This document shows positions 35,789-43,866 of a DNA stretch of 64,000 nt, one piece after another. The stretch spans positions 1 to 64,000 of the forward strand of contig JBDSJD010000047.1 of the NCBI GenBank assembly GCA_039917615.1. Reading direction: 5' to 3'. The DNA comes from ZC4RG30 sp039917615. GTDB lineage: Bacteria > Pseudomonadota > Gammaproteobacteria > Steroidobacterales > Steroidobacteraceae. How positions within the stretch are numbered: the first letter of the stretch is position 1; every line of letters begins with the position of its first letter. The translations under genes were made by a program, and so were the position numbers. Under the pieces are notes generated by a model, which had not been told where the DNA came from, ran no database searches, and saw only the letters and a program-made list of their open reading frames with translations.

Positions 35789-35810
35789 TCCGTGCCTTAA
35801 GGAGAACACT

Positions 35811-36023
35811 ATGAAACGACGAATTGCATTGGTGGCCGTGCTGGTCACTGCTGGCGTCATCGCGGGATGTGGCGGGTCAGATGACAACATGGGGCCGGCA
35901 GACAGCTTCATCAATTTCGTGAAGTCCATGGTCTCGACCAGTGACGACGCGGCGTCACCGGTGAGTGTGGACAATGTCGCCGTCAGCGACTCGGACACAT
36001 CGGCCCCGATAGCTGTCTATTAG
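35811..36023 (+). CDS. Small lipoprotein
   Basis: This is a 70-residue protein. The ATG at 35811 has a strong AAGGAG 7 bases upstream. The signal peptide ends at the lipobox VIAGC. The short mature part (SDDNMGPADSFINFVKSMVS...) is acidic and Ser/Asp/Val-rich. A segment like DSFINFVKS often recurs in small lipoproteins next to DUF4331 genes, but no function is known. Its TAG stop directly abuts the GTG of the next gene. Confidence 0.85.
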   Translation: MKRRIALVAVLVTAGVIAGCGGSDDNMGPADSFINFVKSMVSTSDDAASPVSVDNVAVSDSDTSAPIAVY

Positions 36024-37211
36024 GTGTTGAAGTTCATCACAGTGTGGTTCGGGCTGGGACTGGCGCTTGCGCCAGTCCTGGTTCCGGCAGCTCCCTATCA
36101 ACCCGCCAGCGACGACATCGTTCTGGAAACGCTGCCGATACGTAATGATCCTTCGCTGGCCGCCTTGCACGACCTGCGTCTTGCCGTGCAGCGCAATCCT
36201 CACGATACCGACGTGAAGCTGGCGCTGACGCGCGCCTATATCGAAGCCGCGCGGCGCGACGGCGACCCACGCTTTCTGGGCTATGCCCAGAGCACGCTTT
36301 CTCAATGGCAGGATGGCGCGCCCACACCGGTGCCGGCACGGGTTCTTCGCGCCATCATCCTGCAATCCCTGCATCACTTTTCCGCTGCGCTCGCAGACCT
36401 TGACGCGGCACTGGCCCAAAGCCCTGGCAACGCCCAGGCGTTGCTGACGCGCGCCACCATCCTCACGGTCATAGGACGCCATGCGGAAGCTCAACGCGAT
36501 TGCGCGGCATTGCTGCGTAGTGCGGGCGAGGTGACATCGACCCTGTGTCAGGGCGGCGTCGCAAGCGTCACGGGACGTCTGACCCAGGCCGCATCGCTGG
36601 CAGCGCGCGCGCTCGATGGCGTGCCCGCAGGCGATCAGGTGTCCAGACAGTGGGCGCTGACCCTGCTCGCCGAGACTGCCGCCCGCCAGGGTGATCTGCA
36701 GAAGGCCGAACAGTATTTTGGGCAGGCGCTCGCGGCTGACGCGGCTGATCGGTATGCACGCACCGCCTATTGCGACCTGCTTCTGGATATGGGCAAACCC
36801 CAGCAGGTTCTGGATCTGACTGCGGCTCTGACTCGTGATGACAACCTCCTGCTCAGACACGCCCTGGCGTTGCAGGCACTGCATGCCGCTTCATTGCAGT
36901 CAGCGCTACAGAAGGATGTCGATGAACTGGCCGCGCGGCACCGGGCCGCCGCGCTACGCGGTGATCGCACGCATTTGCGCGAAGCTGCCAGGTTCCACCT
37001 GGTGCTTCTACAGGATGCAACTGCTGCGCTGAAGCTGGCACAGGAGAACTGGCAGGTACAGAAGGAACCCGCCGATGCGCGGATCCTGCTTGAATCGGCC
37101 ATCGCAGCACATGATGCGGCGGCCCGCACTCTGGTAGTCGCCTGGATGCGGCACTCCGGCCTTGCGGATGCAAAGCTCGCCGCGCTGCTGAAGGCAACGC
37201 CAGGTGAGTAA
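36024..37211 (+). CDS. Exported TPR-repeat protein
   Basis: This 395-residue protein starts at GTG (36024), immediately after the lipoprotein stop; a TTG one codon later is an alternative. A signal-like hydrophobic N-terminus (FITVWFGLGLALAPVLVPAA) is followed by tetratricopeptide-like helical repeats from ~50 to ~370. Examples are ALADLDAALAQSPGNAQALLTRA and ARQGDLQKAEQYFGQALAADA. It likely scaffolds protein contacts in the periplasm for the DUF4331/HupE-like products. The 3' end overlaps the next gene by 8 bases. Confidence 0.85.
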   Translation: MLKFITVWFGLGLALAPVLVPAAPYQPASDDIVLETLPIRNDPSLAALHDLRLAVQRNPHDTDVKLALTRAYIEAARRDGDPRFLGYAQSTLSQWQDGAPTPVPARVLRAIILQSLHHFSAALADLDAALAQSPGNAQALLTRATILTVIGRHAEAQRDCAALLRSAGEVTSTLCQGGVASVTGRLTQAASLAARALDGVPAGDQVSRQWALTLLAETAARQGDLQKAEQYFGQALAADAADRYARTAYCDLLLDMGKPQQVLDLTAALTRDDNLLLRHALALQALHAASLQSALQKDVDELAARHRAAALRGDRTHLREAARFHLVLLQDATAALKLAQENWQVQKEPADARILLESAIAAHDAAARTLVVAWMRHSGLADAKLAALLKATPGE

Positions 37212-38355
37212 CCTGGCCGTTCGTTGGGCGCACTGGTTGGCCCTGGCAGCCATGGCCCTGTGCTGGAGTCTGCCCGCGCAGGCCCACAAATCCAGCGACA
37301 GCTATCTGCATCTATCGGTCCGCGACGCACAGATCGCAGGTCAATGGGACATCGCGCTGCGCGACCTGGATGTGGCGCTGAACCTGGACGGCGACGCCGA
37401 CGGGCAACTCACCTGGGGTGAAGTGCGCCACCGCAAGGACCAGATCGCAAGCTTCGCCCTGCAGGGCCTTGCGCTGGGCACTACTGCAGGCAACTGCGTC
37501 CCGGGCGAAAGCACCCTTCTCATTGATCAGCATTCAGACGGCGCCTATGCGGTGCTGCTATTCACCGCCCGCTGTGCTGCCGCCGTCAGTCGCCTGCAGG
37601 TCACCTACCACCTGTTTGCCGACATCGATGCCGGCCATCGCGGGTTGCTCAACGTCGAGCTTGCGGGCAGAACGTCCACGCATGTGCTGGGTCCGGACGC
37701 GCCCAGCGTGGAAATTGGCGCCGACAGCGCAGGAGTATGGCGGCAGATGTCCGGCTATCTGCGCACCGGCATTCATCACATCTGGAGTGGCTTCGATCAT
37801 CTTTTGTTCCTGTTTTCGCTGCTCTTGCCCGCTGTCCTGCTGCGCCATGCCGGCAGATGGGAACCGCAGCAGCAGTGGCGCGCGGTGGCGAAGGACGTGT
37901 TTCTCGTGGTCACCGCATTCACGGTCGCGCACTCGCTGACCCTGGGCCTTGCCACATTTGGCATCCTGCACCCACCGGCGCGGATAACCGAATCCGCCAT
38001 TGCCCTCTCCGTAGCCATCGCGGCGCTGAACAATATTTTCCCGCTGGTCAGCACGAAACGATGGCTCGTGGCTTTCTGCTTCGGGCTGATCCATGGAGTG
38101 GGCTTTGCCAGTGTGCTGGCGGATCTGGCCCTGCCGCGCGCCTCCCTGGCCATGGCGCTCGTGGGCTTCAATGTTGGAGTCGAAGTCGGTCAGCTCGCGA
38201 TCGTGGCGCTGTTCCTGCCGGTCGCCTTTGCGTTACGCGCCACCCGGCTTTACAGGAATGCCCTGGTCACAGGCGGTTCAGTGGTGATCGCGGCAACCGG
38301 TGTCCTGTGGTTTGCGCAACGTGCCTTTGATCTGGACCTGCTTCGCTTGTCTTGA
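37204..38355 (+). CDS. HupE/UreJ-family membrane protein with periplasmic N-terminal domain
   Basis: This 383-residue protein starts at GTG. A signal peptide ends near AQAHKSSDSYL, and a ~150-residue extracytoplasmic domain follows (IALRDLDVALNLDGDADGQL looks like an EF-hand-type DxDxDG loop, then TWGEV). The C-terminal half is a multi-helix HupE/UreJ-type membrane domain with HHIWSGFDHLLFLFSLLLP, FTVAHSLTLGLA and FGLIHGVGFASVLADL. The conserved His/Asp residues could bind metal. HupE/UreJ proteins are linked to nickel uptake, but this longer form lies outside urease or hydrogenase operons, so its substrate is open. Confidence 0.88.
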   Translation: MSNLAVRWAHWLALAAMALCWSLPAQAHKSSDSYLHLSVRDAQIAGQWDIALRDLDVALNLDGDADGQLTWGEVRHRKDQIASFALQGLALGTTAGNCVPGESTLLIDQHSDGAYAVLLFTARCAAAVSRLQVTYHLFADIDAGHRGLLNVELAGRTSTHVLGPDAPSVEIGADSAGVWRQMSGYLRTGIHHIWSGFDHLLFLFSLLLPAVLLRHAGRWEPQQQWRAVAKDVFLVVTAFTVAHSLTLGLATFGILHPPARITESAIALSVAIAALNNIFPLVSTKRWLVAFCFGLIHGVGFASVLADLALPRASLAMALVGFNVGVEVGQLAIVALFLPVAFALRATRLYRNALVTGGSVVIAATGVLWFAQRAFDLDLLRLS

Positions 38356-38430
38356 GATCAAGCGGCCTCTGCCCGTGTATCGTCTCTGCGGGCGCGTCGG
38401 CCTCCGCTAGCGCATCTGGTGAAGCCGGCA

Positions 38431-39213
38431 TCAGTCTAAGCGGGCCTCGCAGGCTGCGGAATTGAAAATTCCTTTCTCGCAGTAGACATAGTCGAGATAT
38501 TTCCGGACGCCTGCCTGTATCTGGATAACATCAGACGCATCCCTGCCGAAGATGTAGACAGCATTTTTCTGCAGGTCTTCCAGATCCCCGAGAGCATTTA
38601 CGACGAGCCTGGCCGCCCTGTTGCCCGCTGCTTGCCGTCCCATCCGGTATTCGGACATCACGAGCGCCATGGCGAATGGGTTGTGGATCAACTCGTCCGA
38701 TGAAATCCCCGGGAATCTGTTGTGCCTGTGAAGCAACAGCCGCACTTCCCCGGCCAGATATCGAATATTGCGAAGCGGATCCAGCAAGGCAGATCTGTAT
38801 TTCCGGAAATTCGCTGGCGAAATGGTTCCATACTCAAGTCCATCATTGCTTACTGCCGTGCTGATCCTGATTTGCGCCAGACCGAGCGACAAATCACGGC
38901 CCATGGCGGATCCAGCACAATCCGTAAATCTTCTGAATGATGTAAGCCCGCTTTGATGAGCGTAAATGATCGTCGCCAGAAGCTCAGGCGGTAAATCACG
39001 TCGTCTTGCTTCTGCCGCTATGGCTGCCCTGTACCGATTGATGATGGCTGATGGTTCTAGCCTGGCCAGGAACAGCTCTTTAGTACACACGGCTGCGCTG
39101 ACGCTGTCGGTTCTTATCAGGTTCGATTTTTCGGCTGCAAGAAAAATGGCGAGACAAACTGCGGGAACCAGGATCTTCCAGTGGCGGAGAAATTTTCTGT
39201 TTCGGTGTTGCAA
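38431..39213 (-). CDS. Lytic-transglycosylase-fold protein lacking the catalytic glutamate
   Basis: This 260-residue protein has an N-terminal membrane or signal segment (WKILVPAVCLAIFLAA). The middle follows the SLT/lysozyme-like fold: IAAEARRRDLPPELLATIIYAHQSGLTSF, then SLGLAQIRISTA, then LDPLRNIRYLAGEVRLLLHRH. In active enzymes the first block reads ...QESGF, with the catalytic Glu where this protein has Gln (HQSGL). The C-terminal ~70 residues are specific. It could be a non-catalytic glycan-binding protein, or use another acid. It lies 3 bases upstream of nothing recognisable in its pathway; the next genes are GNAT and PPOX genes on the same strand. Confidence 0.6.
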   Translation of the reverse strand: MQHRNRKFLRHWKILVPAVCLAIFLAAEKSNLIRTDSVSAAVCTKELFLARLEPSAIINRYRAAIAAEARRRDLPPELLATIIYAHQSGLTSFRRFTDCAGSAMGRDLSLGLAQIRISTAVSNDGLEYGTISPANFRKYRSALLDPLRNIRYLAGEVRLLLHRHNRFPGISSDELIHNPFAMALVMSEYRMGRQAAGNRAARLVVNALGDLEDLQKNAVYIFGRDASDVIQIQAGVRKYLDYVYCEKGIFNSAACEARLD

Positions 39214-39216
39214 AAT

Positions 39217-39507
39217 TCAGGCAAGTACGTCGCCGATCGACGCGTCCCTGGCGAACTGCGCGCTGGCATATGAACAGGTGGAGCCAAGTCTGGTATGACT
39301 CTCGCGTGCCCATTTCACGGCCGCATCCAGAAGATTGCGGGCCACTTTCTGACCCCTCAGGGCCGGGACCACTTCGGTATGGTCGATGACGACCATTGAA
39401 GCGCCGACACGGCTATAAGTCATCTCCGCGATACGCCTGCCCTCCTGCATGATAAAAAAGATACCGCGTTGACCTTGCTCCTCATGTTCAACCACGCAGC
39501 TCTTCAT
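39217..39507 (-). CDS. Small GNAT-type N-acetyltransferase (YidJ/YjdJ-like)
   Basis: This 96-residue single-domain protein matches the short Acetyltransf_CG type. A beta-rich start (FIMQEGRRIAEMTYSRVG) is followed by VIDHTEVVPALRGQKVARNLLDAAVKWAR, with the R/Q-G-x-K-A acetyl-CoA loop, and CSYASAQFARD near the end. It probably acetylates a small molecule or protein. The start overlaps the PPOX-like gene by 4 bases, so the two are co-translated. Confidence 0.85.
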   Translation of the reverse strand: MKSCVVEHEEQGQRGIFFIMQEGRRIAEMTYSRVGASMVVIDHTEVVPALRGQKVARNLLDAAVKWARESHTRLGSTCSYASAQFARDASIGDVLA

Positions 39508-40115
39508 TCCTGCTCCGCCTTCGGCTCACGATCTCGTGCCGGCAGCGCATCCTTGAAAGCATCGAACGTTTTCCACGCCGGGACCGGTGGAACATGGTCG
39601 GGACGCGGCGCATAAGGCGAATATTCCACCAATTGCATCCGGTGGATGTATCGCGGGCAGTTCGGAAAGATCATGCTGGCGGTCACCCGGATGATGAAGG
39701 TCGAGCCGGGAAAGTCGGCGCGCAACGGATCATCGGCCTTGATCTGTGCCTCACCATTGACGCGCAGTCGCTTCGGCGTCTCGAAATCCAGGAACAGCAA
39801 CCCGACCGCAGGATTGACCAGGACATTGCCCCAGGACCTGTACATGCCATTCCCGTCGTAGTCCGGAAACGCCAGTGTCCGATCATCCAGCACGCGCACG
39901 AATCCTGGCATGCCACCCTTGTACGAGCACTCCGGATGGCCCTGTGCGTCAGCGGTGGCCACGAACACCATCGGGCGACTGGCGATGAAGGCGCGATCTT
40001 CCGCAGTGAACGCGGACCGGGCCGTAACCTGTTCAAGGCGGTCAGCCAGTGGCCGCGTCTCGCGGATCTCCTGAAGACTCCGCATACCCTCGTGGTAAAT
40101 GCTGGGCTTGGTCAT
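39504..40115 (-). CDS. Pyridoxamine 5'-phosphate oxidase-family flavoprotein
   Basis: This 203-residue protein starts at 40115 (MTKPSIYHEGMRSLQ). The split-barrel FMN-binding pattern is clear: RPMVFVATADAQGHPECSYKGG, FVRVLDDRTLAFPDYDGNGMYRSWGN and VGLLFLDFETPKRLRVNGEA. It probably reduces an unknown substrate with FMN, rather than making pyridoxal phosphate. It begins 2 bases after the stop of a 45-residue gene and overlaps the GNAT gene by 4 bases, so the three form one unit. Confidence 0.87.
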   Translation of the reverse strand: MTKPSIYHEGMRSLQEIRETRPLADRLEQVTARSAFTAEDRAFIASRPMVFVATADAQGHPECSYKGGMPGFVRVLDDRTLAFPDYDGNGMYRSWGNVLVNPAVGLLFLDFETPKRLRVNGEAQIKADDPLRADFPGSTFIIRVTASMIFPNCPRYIHRMQLVEYSPYAPRPDHVPPVPAWKTFDAFKDALPARDREPKAEQE

Positions 40116-40116
40116 G

Positions 40117-40254
40117 TCAGGTCTGCGCAAACTTCGCGAACACTTCAGCCTCGGTCAGATTCGTGGTGATGATCTGCTCCTTGAAGTCGAAAGCCGGGCC
40201 TTGCTGAAACAGGCCCACCGGCATCTCGTAATCATTGAGGCATCGACCTTGCAC
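40117..40254 (-). CDS. 45-residue small protein of unknown function
   Basis: It starts with GTG at 40254. A perfect AAGGAG lies 6 bases upstream, which makes this short frame credible. The product (MQGRCLNDYEMPVG...NLTEAEVFAKFAQT) has no signal or membrane segment and ends in a predicted amphipathic helix. I recognise no family. The stop is 1 base before the ATG of the PPOX-like gene, indicating a shared mRNA. Confidence 0.65.
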   Translation of the reverse strand: MQGRCLNDYEMPVGLFQQGPAFDFKEQIITTNLTEAEVFAKFAQT

Positions 40255-40397
40255 ATTGTTCTCCTTGTGACCGGCGGTCGGGCACTCTGCAGGTAGGAAT
40301 AAACCTACGAGGGCTAAAGACTCCGCTCGCTGGTTCAGCGTAATCCGCACGGCTACCCTTTTTCATCAATTGCAATTCGGTTTGCAAGGAGGCTGCT

Positions 40398-40571
40398 ATG
40401 TCATTCGCCCTTTTCATGTTGGGTCTGGCCGTGCTGGTGGGGGGCATCGCTTGGGCGCTAGTCGTCGCAGGAATCTCCCCGACCTATATTGCCATTACTT
40501 GCCTGGTTGTCGCCGGCATTGGAATCATGGCAGCGGTTTCACGAACCCGCGCCAAGGATCCCCCAGCCTGA
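40398..40571 (+). CDS. 57-residue small membrane protein
   Basis: GGAGG lies 5 bases before the ATG at 40398. The product starts MSFALFMLGLAVLVGGIAWA and is two hydrophobic segments (about residues 3-24 and 29-48) followed by a short basic tail (RTRAKDPPA). This resembles small two-helix inner-membrane proteins found in many proteobacteria. The function is unknown. It is transcribed divergently from the preceding small gene and converges on the next one. Confidence 0.72.
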   Translation: MSFALFMLGLAVLVGGIAWALVVAGISPTYIAITCLVVAGIGIMAAVSRTRAKDPPA

Positions 40572-40613
40572 ATCAGACCATGCGGGACGAAACAAGCGGA
40601 TTCGACGCTCCTT

Positions 40614-40943
40614 TCAGGGTTTCCGTTGCGCAGTGTAGGTTGCAAAGCCTGCTGCCTTCAGGCTCTCGAACAATGCTTGCAACTGCGGGTAAGTAATCTT
40701 CACGGCAGGGCCCGCCCCGACGCGGACCAGATACCCGCGATCCAGTTTCAGTTCTTCCAGAAGATATTTTGCCACTCCCACGCATTGCAGTTTTGTCCCG
40801 CGAACGGCGCACTGCCCGCCTGCGAGGATTTCGACGCGCTCCTGTGGAATTTCCGCGGCAAAGGCGGTTTGCAACAAGCTGCAGGCAATCGCCATGGCCA
40901 CTGCCAGCTTCGAGGCGCGGTCGATGTGGCTTTCAGATCCCAC
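40614..40943 (-). CDS. Small periplasmic protein of unknown function
   Basis: This 109-residue protein starts at GTG (an inner ATG at Met17 is possible, but would shorten the signal peptide). A signal peptide (KLAVAMAIACSLLQTAFA) precedes an ~75-residue mature domain with two Cys (GGQCAVRGTKLQCVG) that may form a disulphide. A C-terminal segment (VKITYPQLQALFESLKAAGFATY) is reminiscent of the ExbD/TolR periplasmic fold. No function is assigned. No coupled neighbour is visible. Confidence 0.6.
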   Translation of the reverse strand: MGSESHIDRASKLAVAMAIACSLLQTAFAAEIPQERVEILAGGQCAVRGTKLQCVGVAKYLLEELKLDRGYLVRVGAGPAVKITYPQLQALFESLKAAGFATYTAQRKP

Positions 40944-41045
40944 TTTTCACCAGCGGTTCACCCCGCATACGTACCGCGACCAGGCTGGTCTCTCGGAATC
41001 GGGGAGCCGTGAAACCGGCTCCCCGACAATCATCAACTCAATAGA

Positions 41046-41504
41046 TCAACGACCGGGCGGAGGACCACCACCGCCGCCAGGAGGACCACCGCCGCCGCGA
41101 CCACGCTGCGGACGTGCAGCCCAGGTCTTCTTCTGCTCGTCATTGAGCACCTTGTTCACGTCTGCGGTGAAGCTGTCGGTCAGCTTGGTCCGCTCAGCCT
41201 GTGACTCCGCACTCGGAGGACCGCCCGGCGCCGCGGGATACTTCGCTTGCAGCGCGTTCTGGTCGGCCGCAAACTTTTCGGCAAGCTTGTCAAGCGAGGC
41301 CTTCTGCGCATCCGTCAGCTTGAGCGCGGCATCGCCAAGCCCCTGCCGCTGGATCACCGTCTCCTTGGTTTGCGGACCACCAAAACCGCGACCGCCGCCA
41401 CCCGGCGGACCGCCGCCCGGGGCCTGCGCAAATGCAGTCGCCGATACCAACACCATTGAGGCAAGGATCGCTGCCATCCCCCCACGGGATTTCACGATAT
41501 TCAT
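41046..41504 (-). CDS. Spy/CpxP-like periplasmic protein with Gly/Pro-rich ends
   Basis: This is a 152-residue protein. The start at 41504 (MNIVKSRGGM) has GGAG 7 bases upstream. The signal peptide ends at AFA; a Gly/Pro-rich stretch follows. Then comes a helical core with LGDAALKLTDAQKASLDKLAE and DSFTADVNKVLNDEQKKTW, two LTxxQ-type helices. The end is Gly/Pro/Arg-rich (RGRGGGGPPGGGG). It is a paralogue of the gene at 9556-10020, with the same leader pattern and core motif. It may be a periplasmic chaperone or metal/stress sensor like CpxP. Confidence 0.75.
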   Translation of the reverse strand: MNIVKSRGGMAAILASMVLVSATAFAQAPGGGPPGGGGRGFGGPQTKETVIQRQGLGDAALKLTDAQKASLDKLAEKFAADQNALQAKYPAAPGGPPSAESQAERTKLTDSFTADVNKVLNDEQKKTWAARPQRGRGGGGPPGGGGGPPPGR

Positions 41505-41619
41505 ATCTATCTCCAGTTGTTTGGGAAACACGGGCACCATCCCTCGACGGCACCTGAAAACAGCATACGCCTCCGACTGTCCGAATCACCTCCAGACGCA
41601 GTACTTGACAGATTTTTCC

Positions 41620-42630
41620 TCAATTCGTCTCCCGCAGTTGCGAGAGTGCGGCGCGAGCAAGCCCGGGCTGATCGCAGAACAGGCCATCCACGCCCGCCGC
41701 TGCAAATGCAGCAATTTCGCCCGACAGGTCGCCATGCGCCGACGCGGCATCCCCCCGCCGCATTGCGACGGGCAGGAAGTGGTTTTCCGCGCGGAACGTC
41801 CATGCATGCACCGCAAGAGCAGCCGCATGGGCATCCCCCGCCAATCGCGTTGCGACCAGAGCCGCGTTCCCGCGCTCCTGGATCACCATACTTTTCTCCA
41901 CGCCAATCGCGCTGGCGTACTCGGCAATCTGCCTGAGGCCGGCGGGGGCGGCCATTACGGAATATTCACTGGACTTGCCGGCGGTGCGCTGATCCCACGG
42001 CCCACCCTGCGCCGACATCAGCTGCACCAGCGGATAGCCACACTGTCTGTGCAGTTGTTGCAGGTTCCCCACTTCGAATGACTGGATGAAAACCGGTGCG
42101 ACGCCAAGCCCCTTGCCCAGCGTCGTCAACAGCAGCGGTTCCAGCGGCAGGCCAATCGATGCGAAATGGGTGGGGTGCTTGGTCTCGGGATACACACCGA
42201 CAGGCTTGAGCCCGCCCTGCAGCCGGCTGGCATTAACCTCAGAAAGATAGGCCAGGATCTCATCGAAGGTCAGCAACTGCGATTTGCCATCATGTTGCGC
42301 ATTGGCAGGCCGCAATTGCGGAATGCGCTCACGCGCGCGCAGCGTCTTCAGTTCCTCAAGCGTGAAATCTTCGGTAAACCAGCCGTCGACGTCGACTCCA
42401 TCGATGCACTGCGCGCGCCGCCGCGTCGCGAATTCAGGATGGCTCGCGACATCAGTGGTGCCGCCGATCTCGTTCTCGTGTCGGGCAATCAGCACGCCAT
42501 CGCGGGTGGCGACCAGATCCGGCTCGATGTAATCCGCGCCCTGCAATATGGCGAGCGCATACGCCGGCAGCGTGTGCTCGGGCAGGTGGCCGCTGGCGCC
42601 GCGATGTGCGATCAGCAGAGGTGTATTCAC
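41620..42630 (-). CDS. Glycerophosphodiester phosphodiesterase
   Basis: This is a 336-residue enzyme of the GDPD TIM-barrel family, cleaving glycerophosphodiesters to glycerol-3-phosphate and alcohol. It has LIAHRGASGHLPEHTLPAY (catalytic His-Arg), YIEPDLVATRDGVLIARHE (metal and catalytic residues) and the late AGVDGLFCDQPGLA. There is no signal peptide, so it is probably cytoplasmic (UgpQ-like), although its length is nearer the GlpQ type. The start overlaps gltS by 4 bases. Confidence 0.92.
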   Translation of the reverse strand: MNTPLLIAHRGASGHLPEHTLPAYALAILQGADYIEPDLVATRDGVLIARHENEIGGTTDVASHPEFATRRRAQCIDGVDVDGWFTEDFTLEELKTLRARERIPQLRPANAQHDGKSQLLTFDEILAYLSEVNASRLQGGLKPVGVYPETKHPTHFASIGLPLEPLLLTTLGKGLGVAPVFIQSFEVGNLQQLHRQCGYPLVQLMSAQGGPWDQRTAGKSSEYSVMAAPAGLRQIAEYASAIGVEKSMVIQERGNAALVATRLAGDAHAAALAVHAWTFRAENHFLPVAMRRGDAASAHGDLSGEIAAFAAAGVDGLFCDQPGLARAALSQLRETN

Positions 42631-43850
42631 TTGAGCAGGTTGACGCTCGTGGTGACGATCAGTCCATTCACGAAGTCGATGAAGAATGCCCCGACCAGCG
42701 GCGCGACCAGGAACGCGCGCGGCGCAGCGCCGTAGCGCTCGACCAGCGCCCGCATCACCGCCATGGCGTTGGCCGTGGTGCCCAGCATGAAGCCGATGAA
42801 GCCGCCACTCATCACCGCTGCCTCGTAGTCACGTCCCATGCGCCCGAACACGAACACCGCTGCCACGACCACCAGCAGCACCTGCAGCAGCAGGCCCACC
42901 ACCAAGGGCAACGCCAGACCGGCAATTTCCCACAGGTGCAGGTTCATCAGTGCCATCGACAGGAATAGCGACAACGCAATGGCGCCGATCGAATCCAGCA
43001 CACGGTGCGATAGGCCAAACCAGCCGAAGCTGTCATCGAGATTGCGGATCAGCGCGGCCACCAGCATTGCACCGATGTAAGCGGGCAAGGTGATATCCAG
43101 CAGCGCAAAACCCTTGCTGACATAGGAGCCGAGCCACATCGCGATGAGCAATGCGATCACGCTCTTGAGCAGCGGGAATACTTCTTCATCATCTTCGGCG
43201 CCGCCACCGGACAGCACCGTCTGCGCCTCGCTGCCCTCGGCCACCAGCGGCGCGCGCGGCACCGAAGCGCCCACGCCAGGGCCTTGCAGCCGGTGACGGT
43301 GGATCAGCCAGGTGACCACCGGACCACCGATGAGCGCACCCAGCACGATGCCCGCCATCGCCACGGCAATTCCCACCGGCGCAGCCGCAGTCACACCGGC
43401 CTGTTCAAACAATGGCGCGAAGGAAGCGGCAGTGCCCGGCCCACCAGTCAGCGCCACCGATCCGGTCAGCACGCCGAACAGCGGATGCAGGCCAAAGGCG
43501 AGCGCGACGGCCACGCCCAGCACGTTCTGCAGCACGGCGAATACGCTGGCCAGGATCAGGAAGATCACGAATGGTCGCCCGCCCACACGCAGCAGCGACA
43601 CACTGGCCCCGAAACCCACCGTGGTAAAAAAGGCGATCATCAGCGGGTTTTGCAATGTGGTGTCGAAGCGGAACAGCGTGACGCCGAGCGACTGCGCACC
43701 CCAGACGATCACCGACACCAGCAACCCACCGAGCACAGCGGCCGGCATGTTCAGTCGCGCCAGCACCGGCAACAACCTGCGCAGTCCATAGCCGGCGAGC
43801 AATGCCACGCCACCGAAGGCCAGCGTCTGGATCAGGTCAAGTTGCAGCAT
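42627..43850 (-). CDS. gltS: Sodium/glutamate symporter GltS
   Basis: This 407-residue membrane protein has about 11 helices. Family features include LAFGGVALLAGYGLRRLLPVLARLNMP, then VGFGASVSLLRVGG, LTGGPGTAASFAPLFE and GGFIGFMLGTTANAMAVM, the last two being the Gly-rich re-entrant loops of GltS. It imports glutamate with Na+. The 4-base overlap with the phosphodiesterase gene implies one mRNA. Confidence 0.94.
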   Translation of the reverse strand: MLQLDLIQTLAFGGVALLAGYGLRRLLPVLARLNMPAAVLGGLLVSVIVWGAQSLGVTLFRFDTTLQNPLMIAFFTTVGFGASVSLLRVGGRPFVIFLILASVFAVLQNVLGVAVALAFGLHPLFGVLTGSVALTGGPGTAASFAPLFEQAGVTAAAPVGIAVAMAGIVLGALIGGPVVTWLIHRHRLQGPGVGASVPRAPLVAEGSEAQTVLSGGGAEDDEEVFPLLKSVIALLIAMWLGSYVSKGFALLDITLPAYIGAMLVAALIRNLDDSFGWFGLSHRVLDSIGAIALSLFLSMALMNLHLWEIAGLALPLVVGLLLQVLLVVVAAVFVFGRMGRDYEAAVMSGGFIGFMLGTTANAMAVMRALVERYGAAPRAFLVAPLVGAFFIDFVNGLIVTTSVNLLK

Positions 43851-43866
43851 CCGTGTCCGGCTCCCT

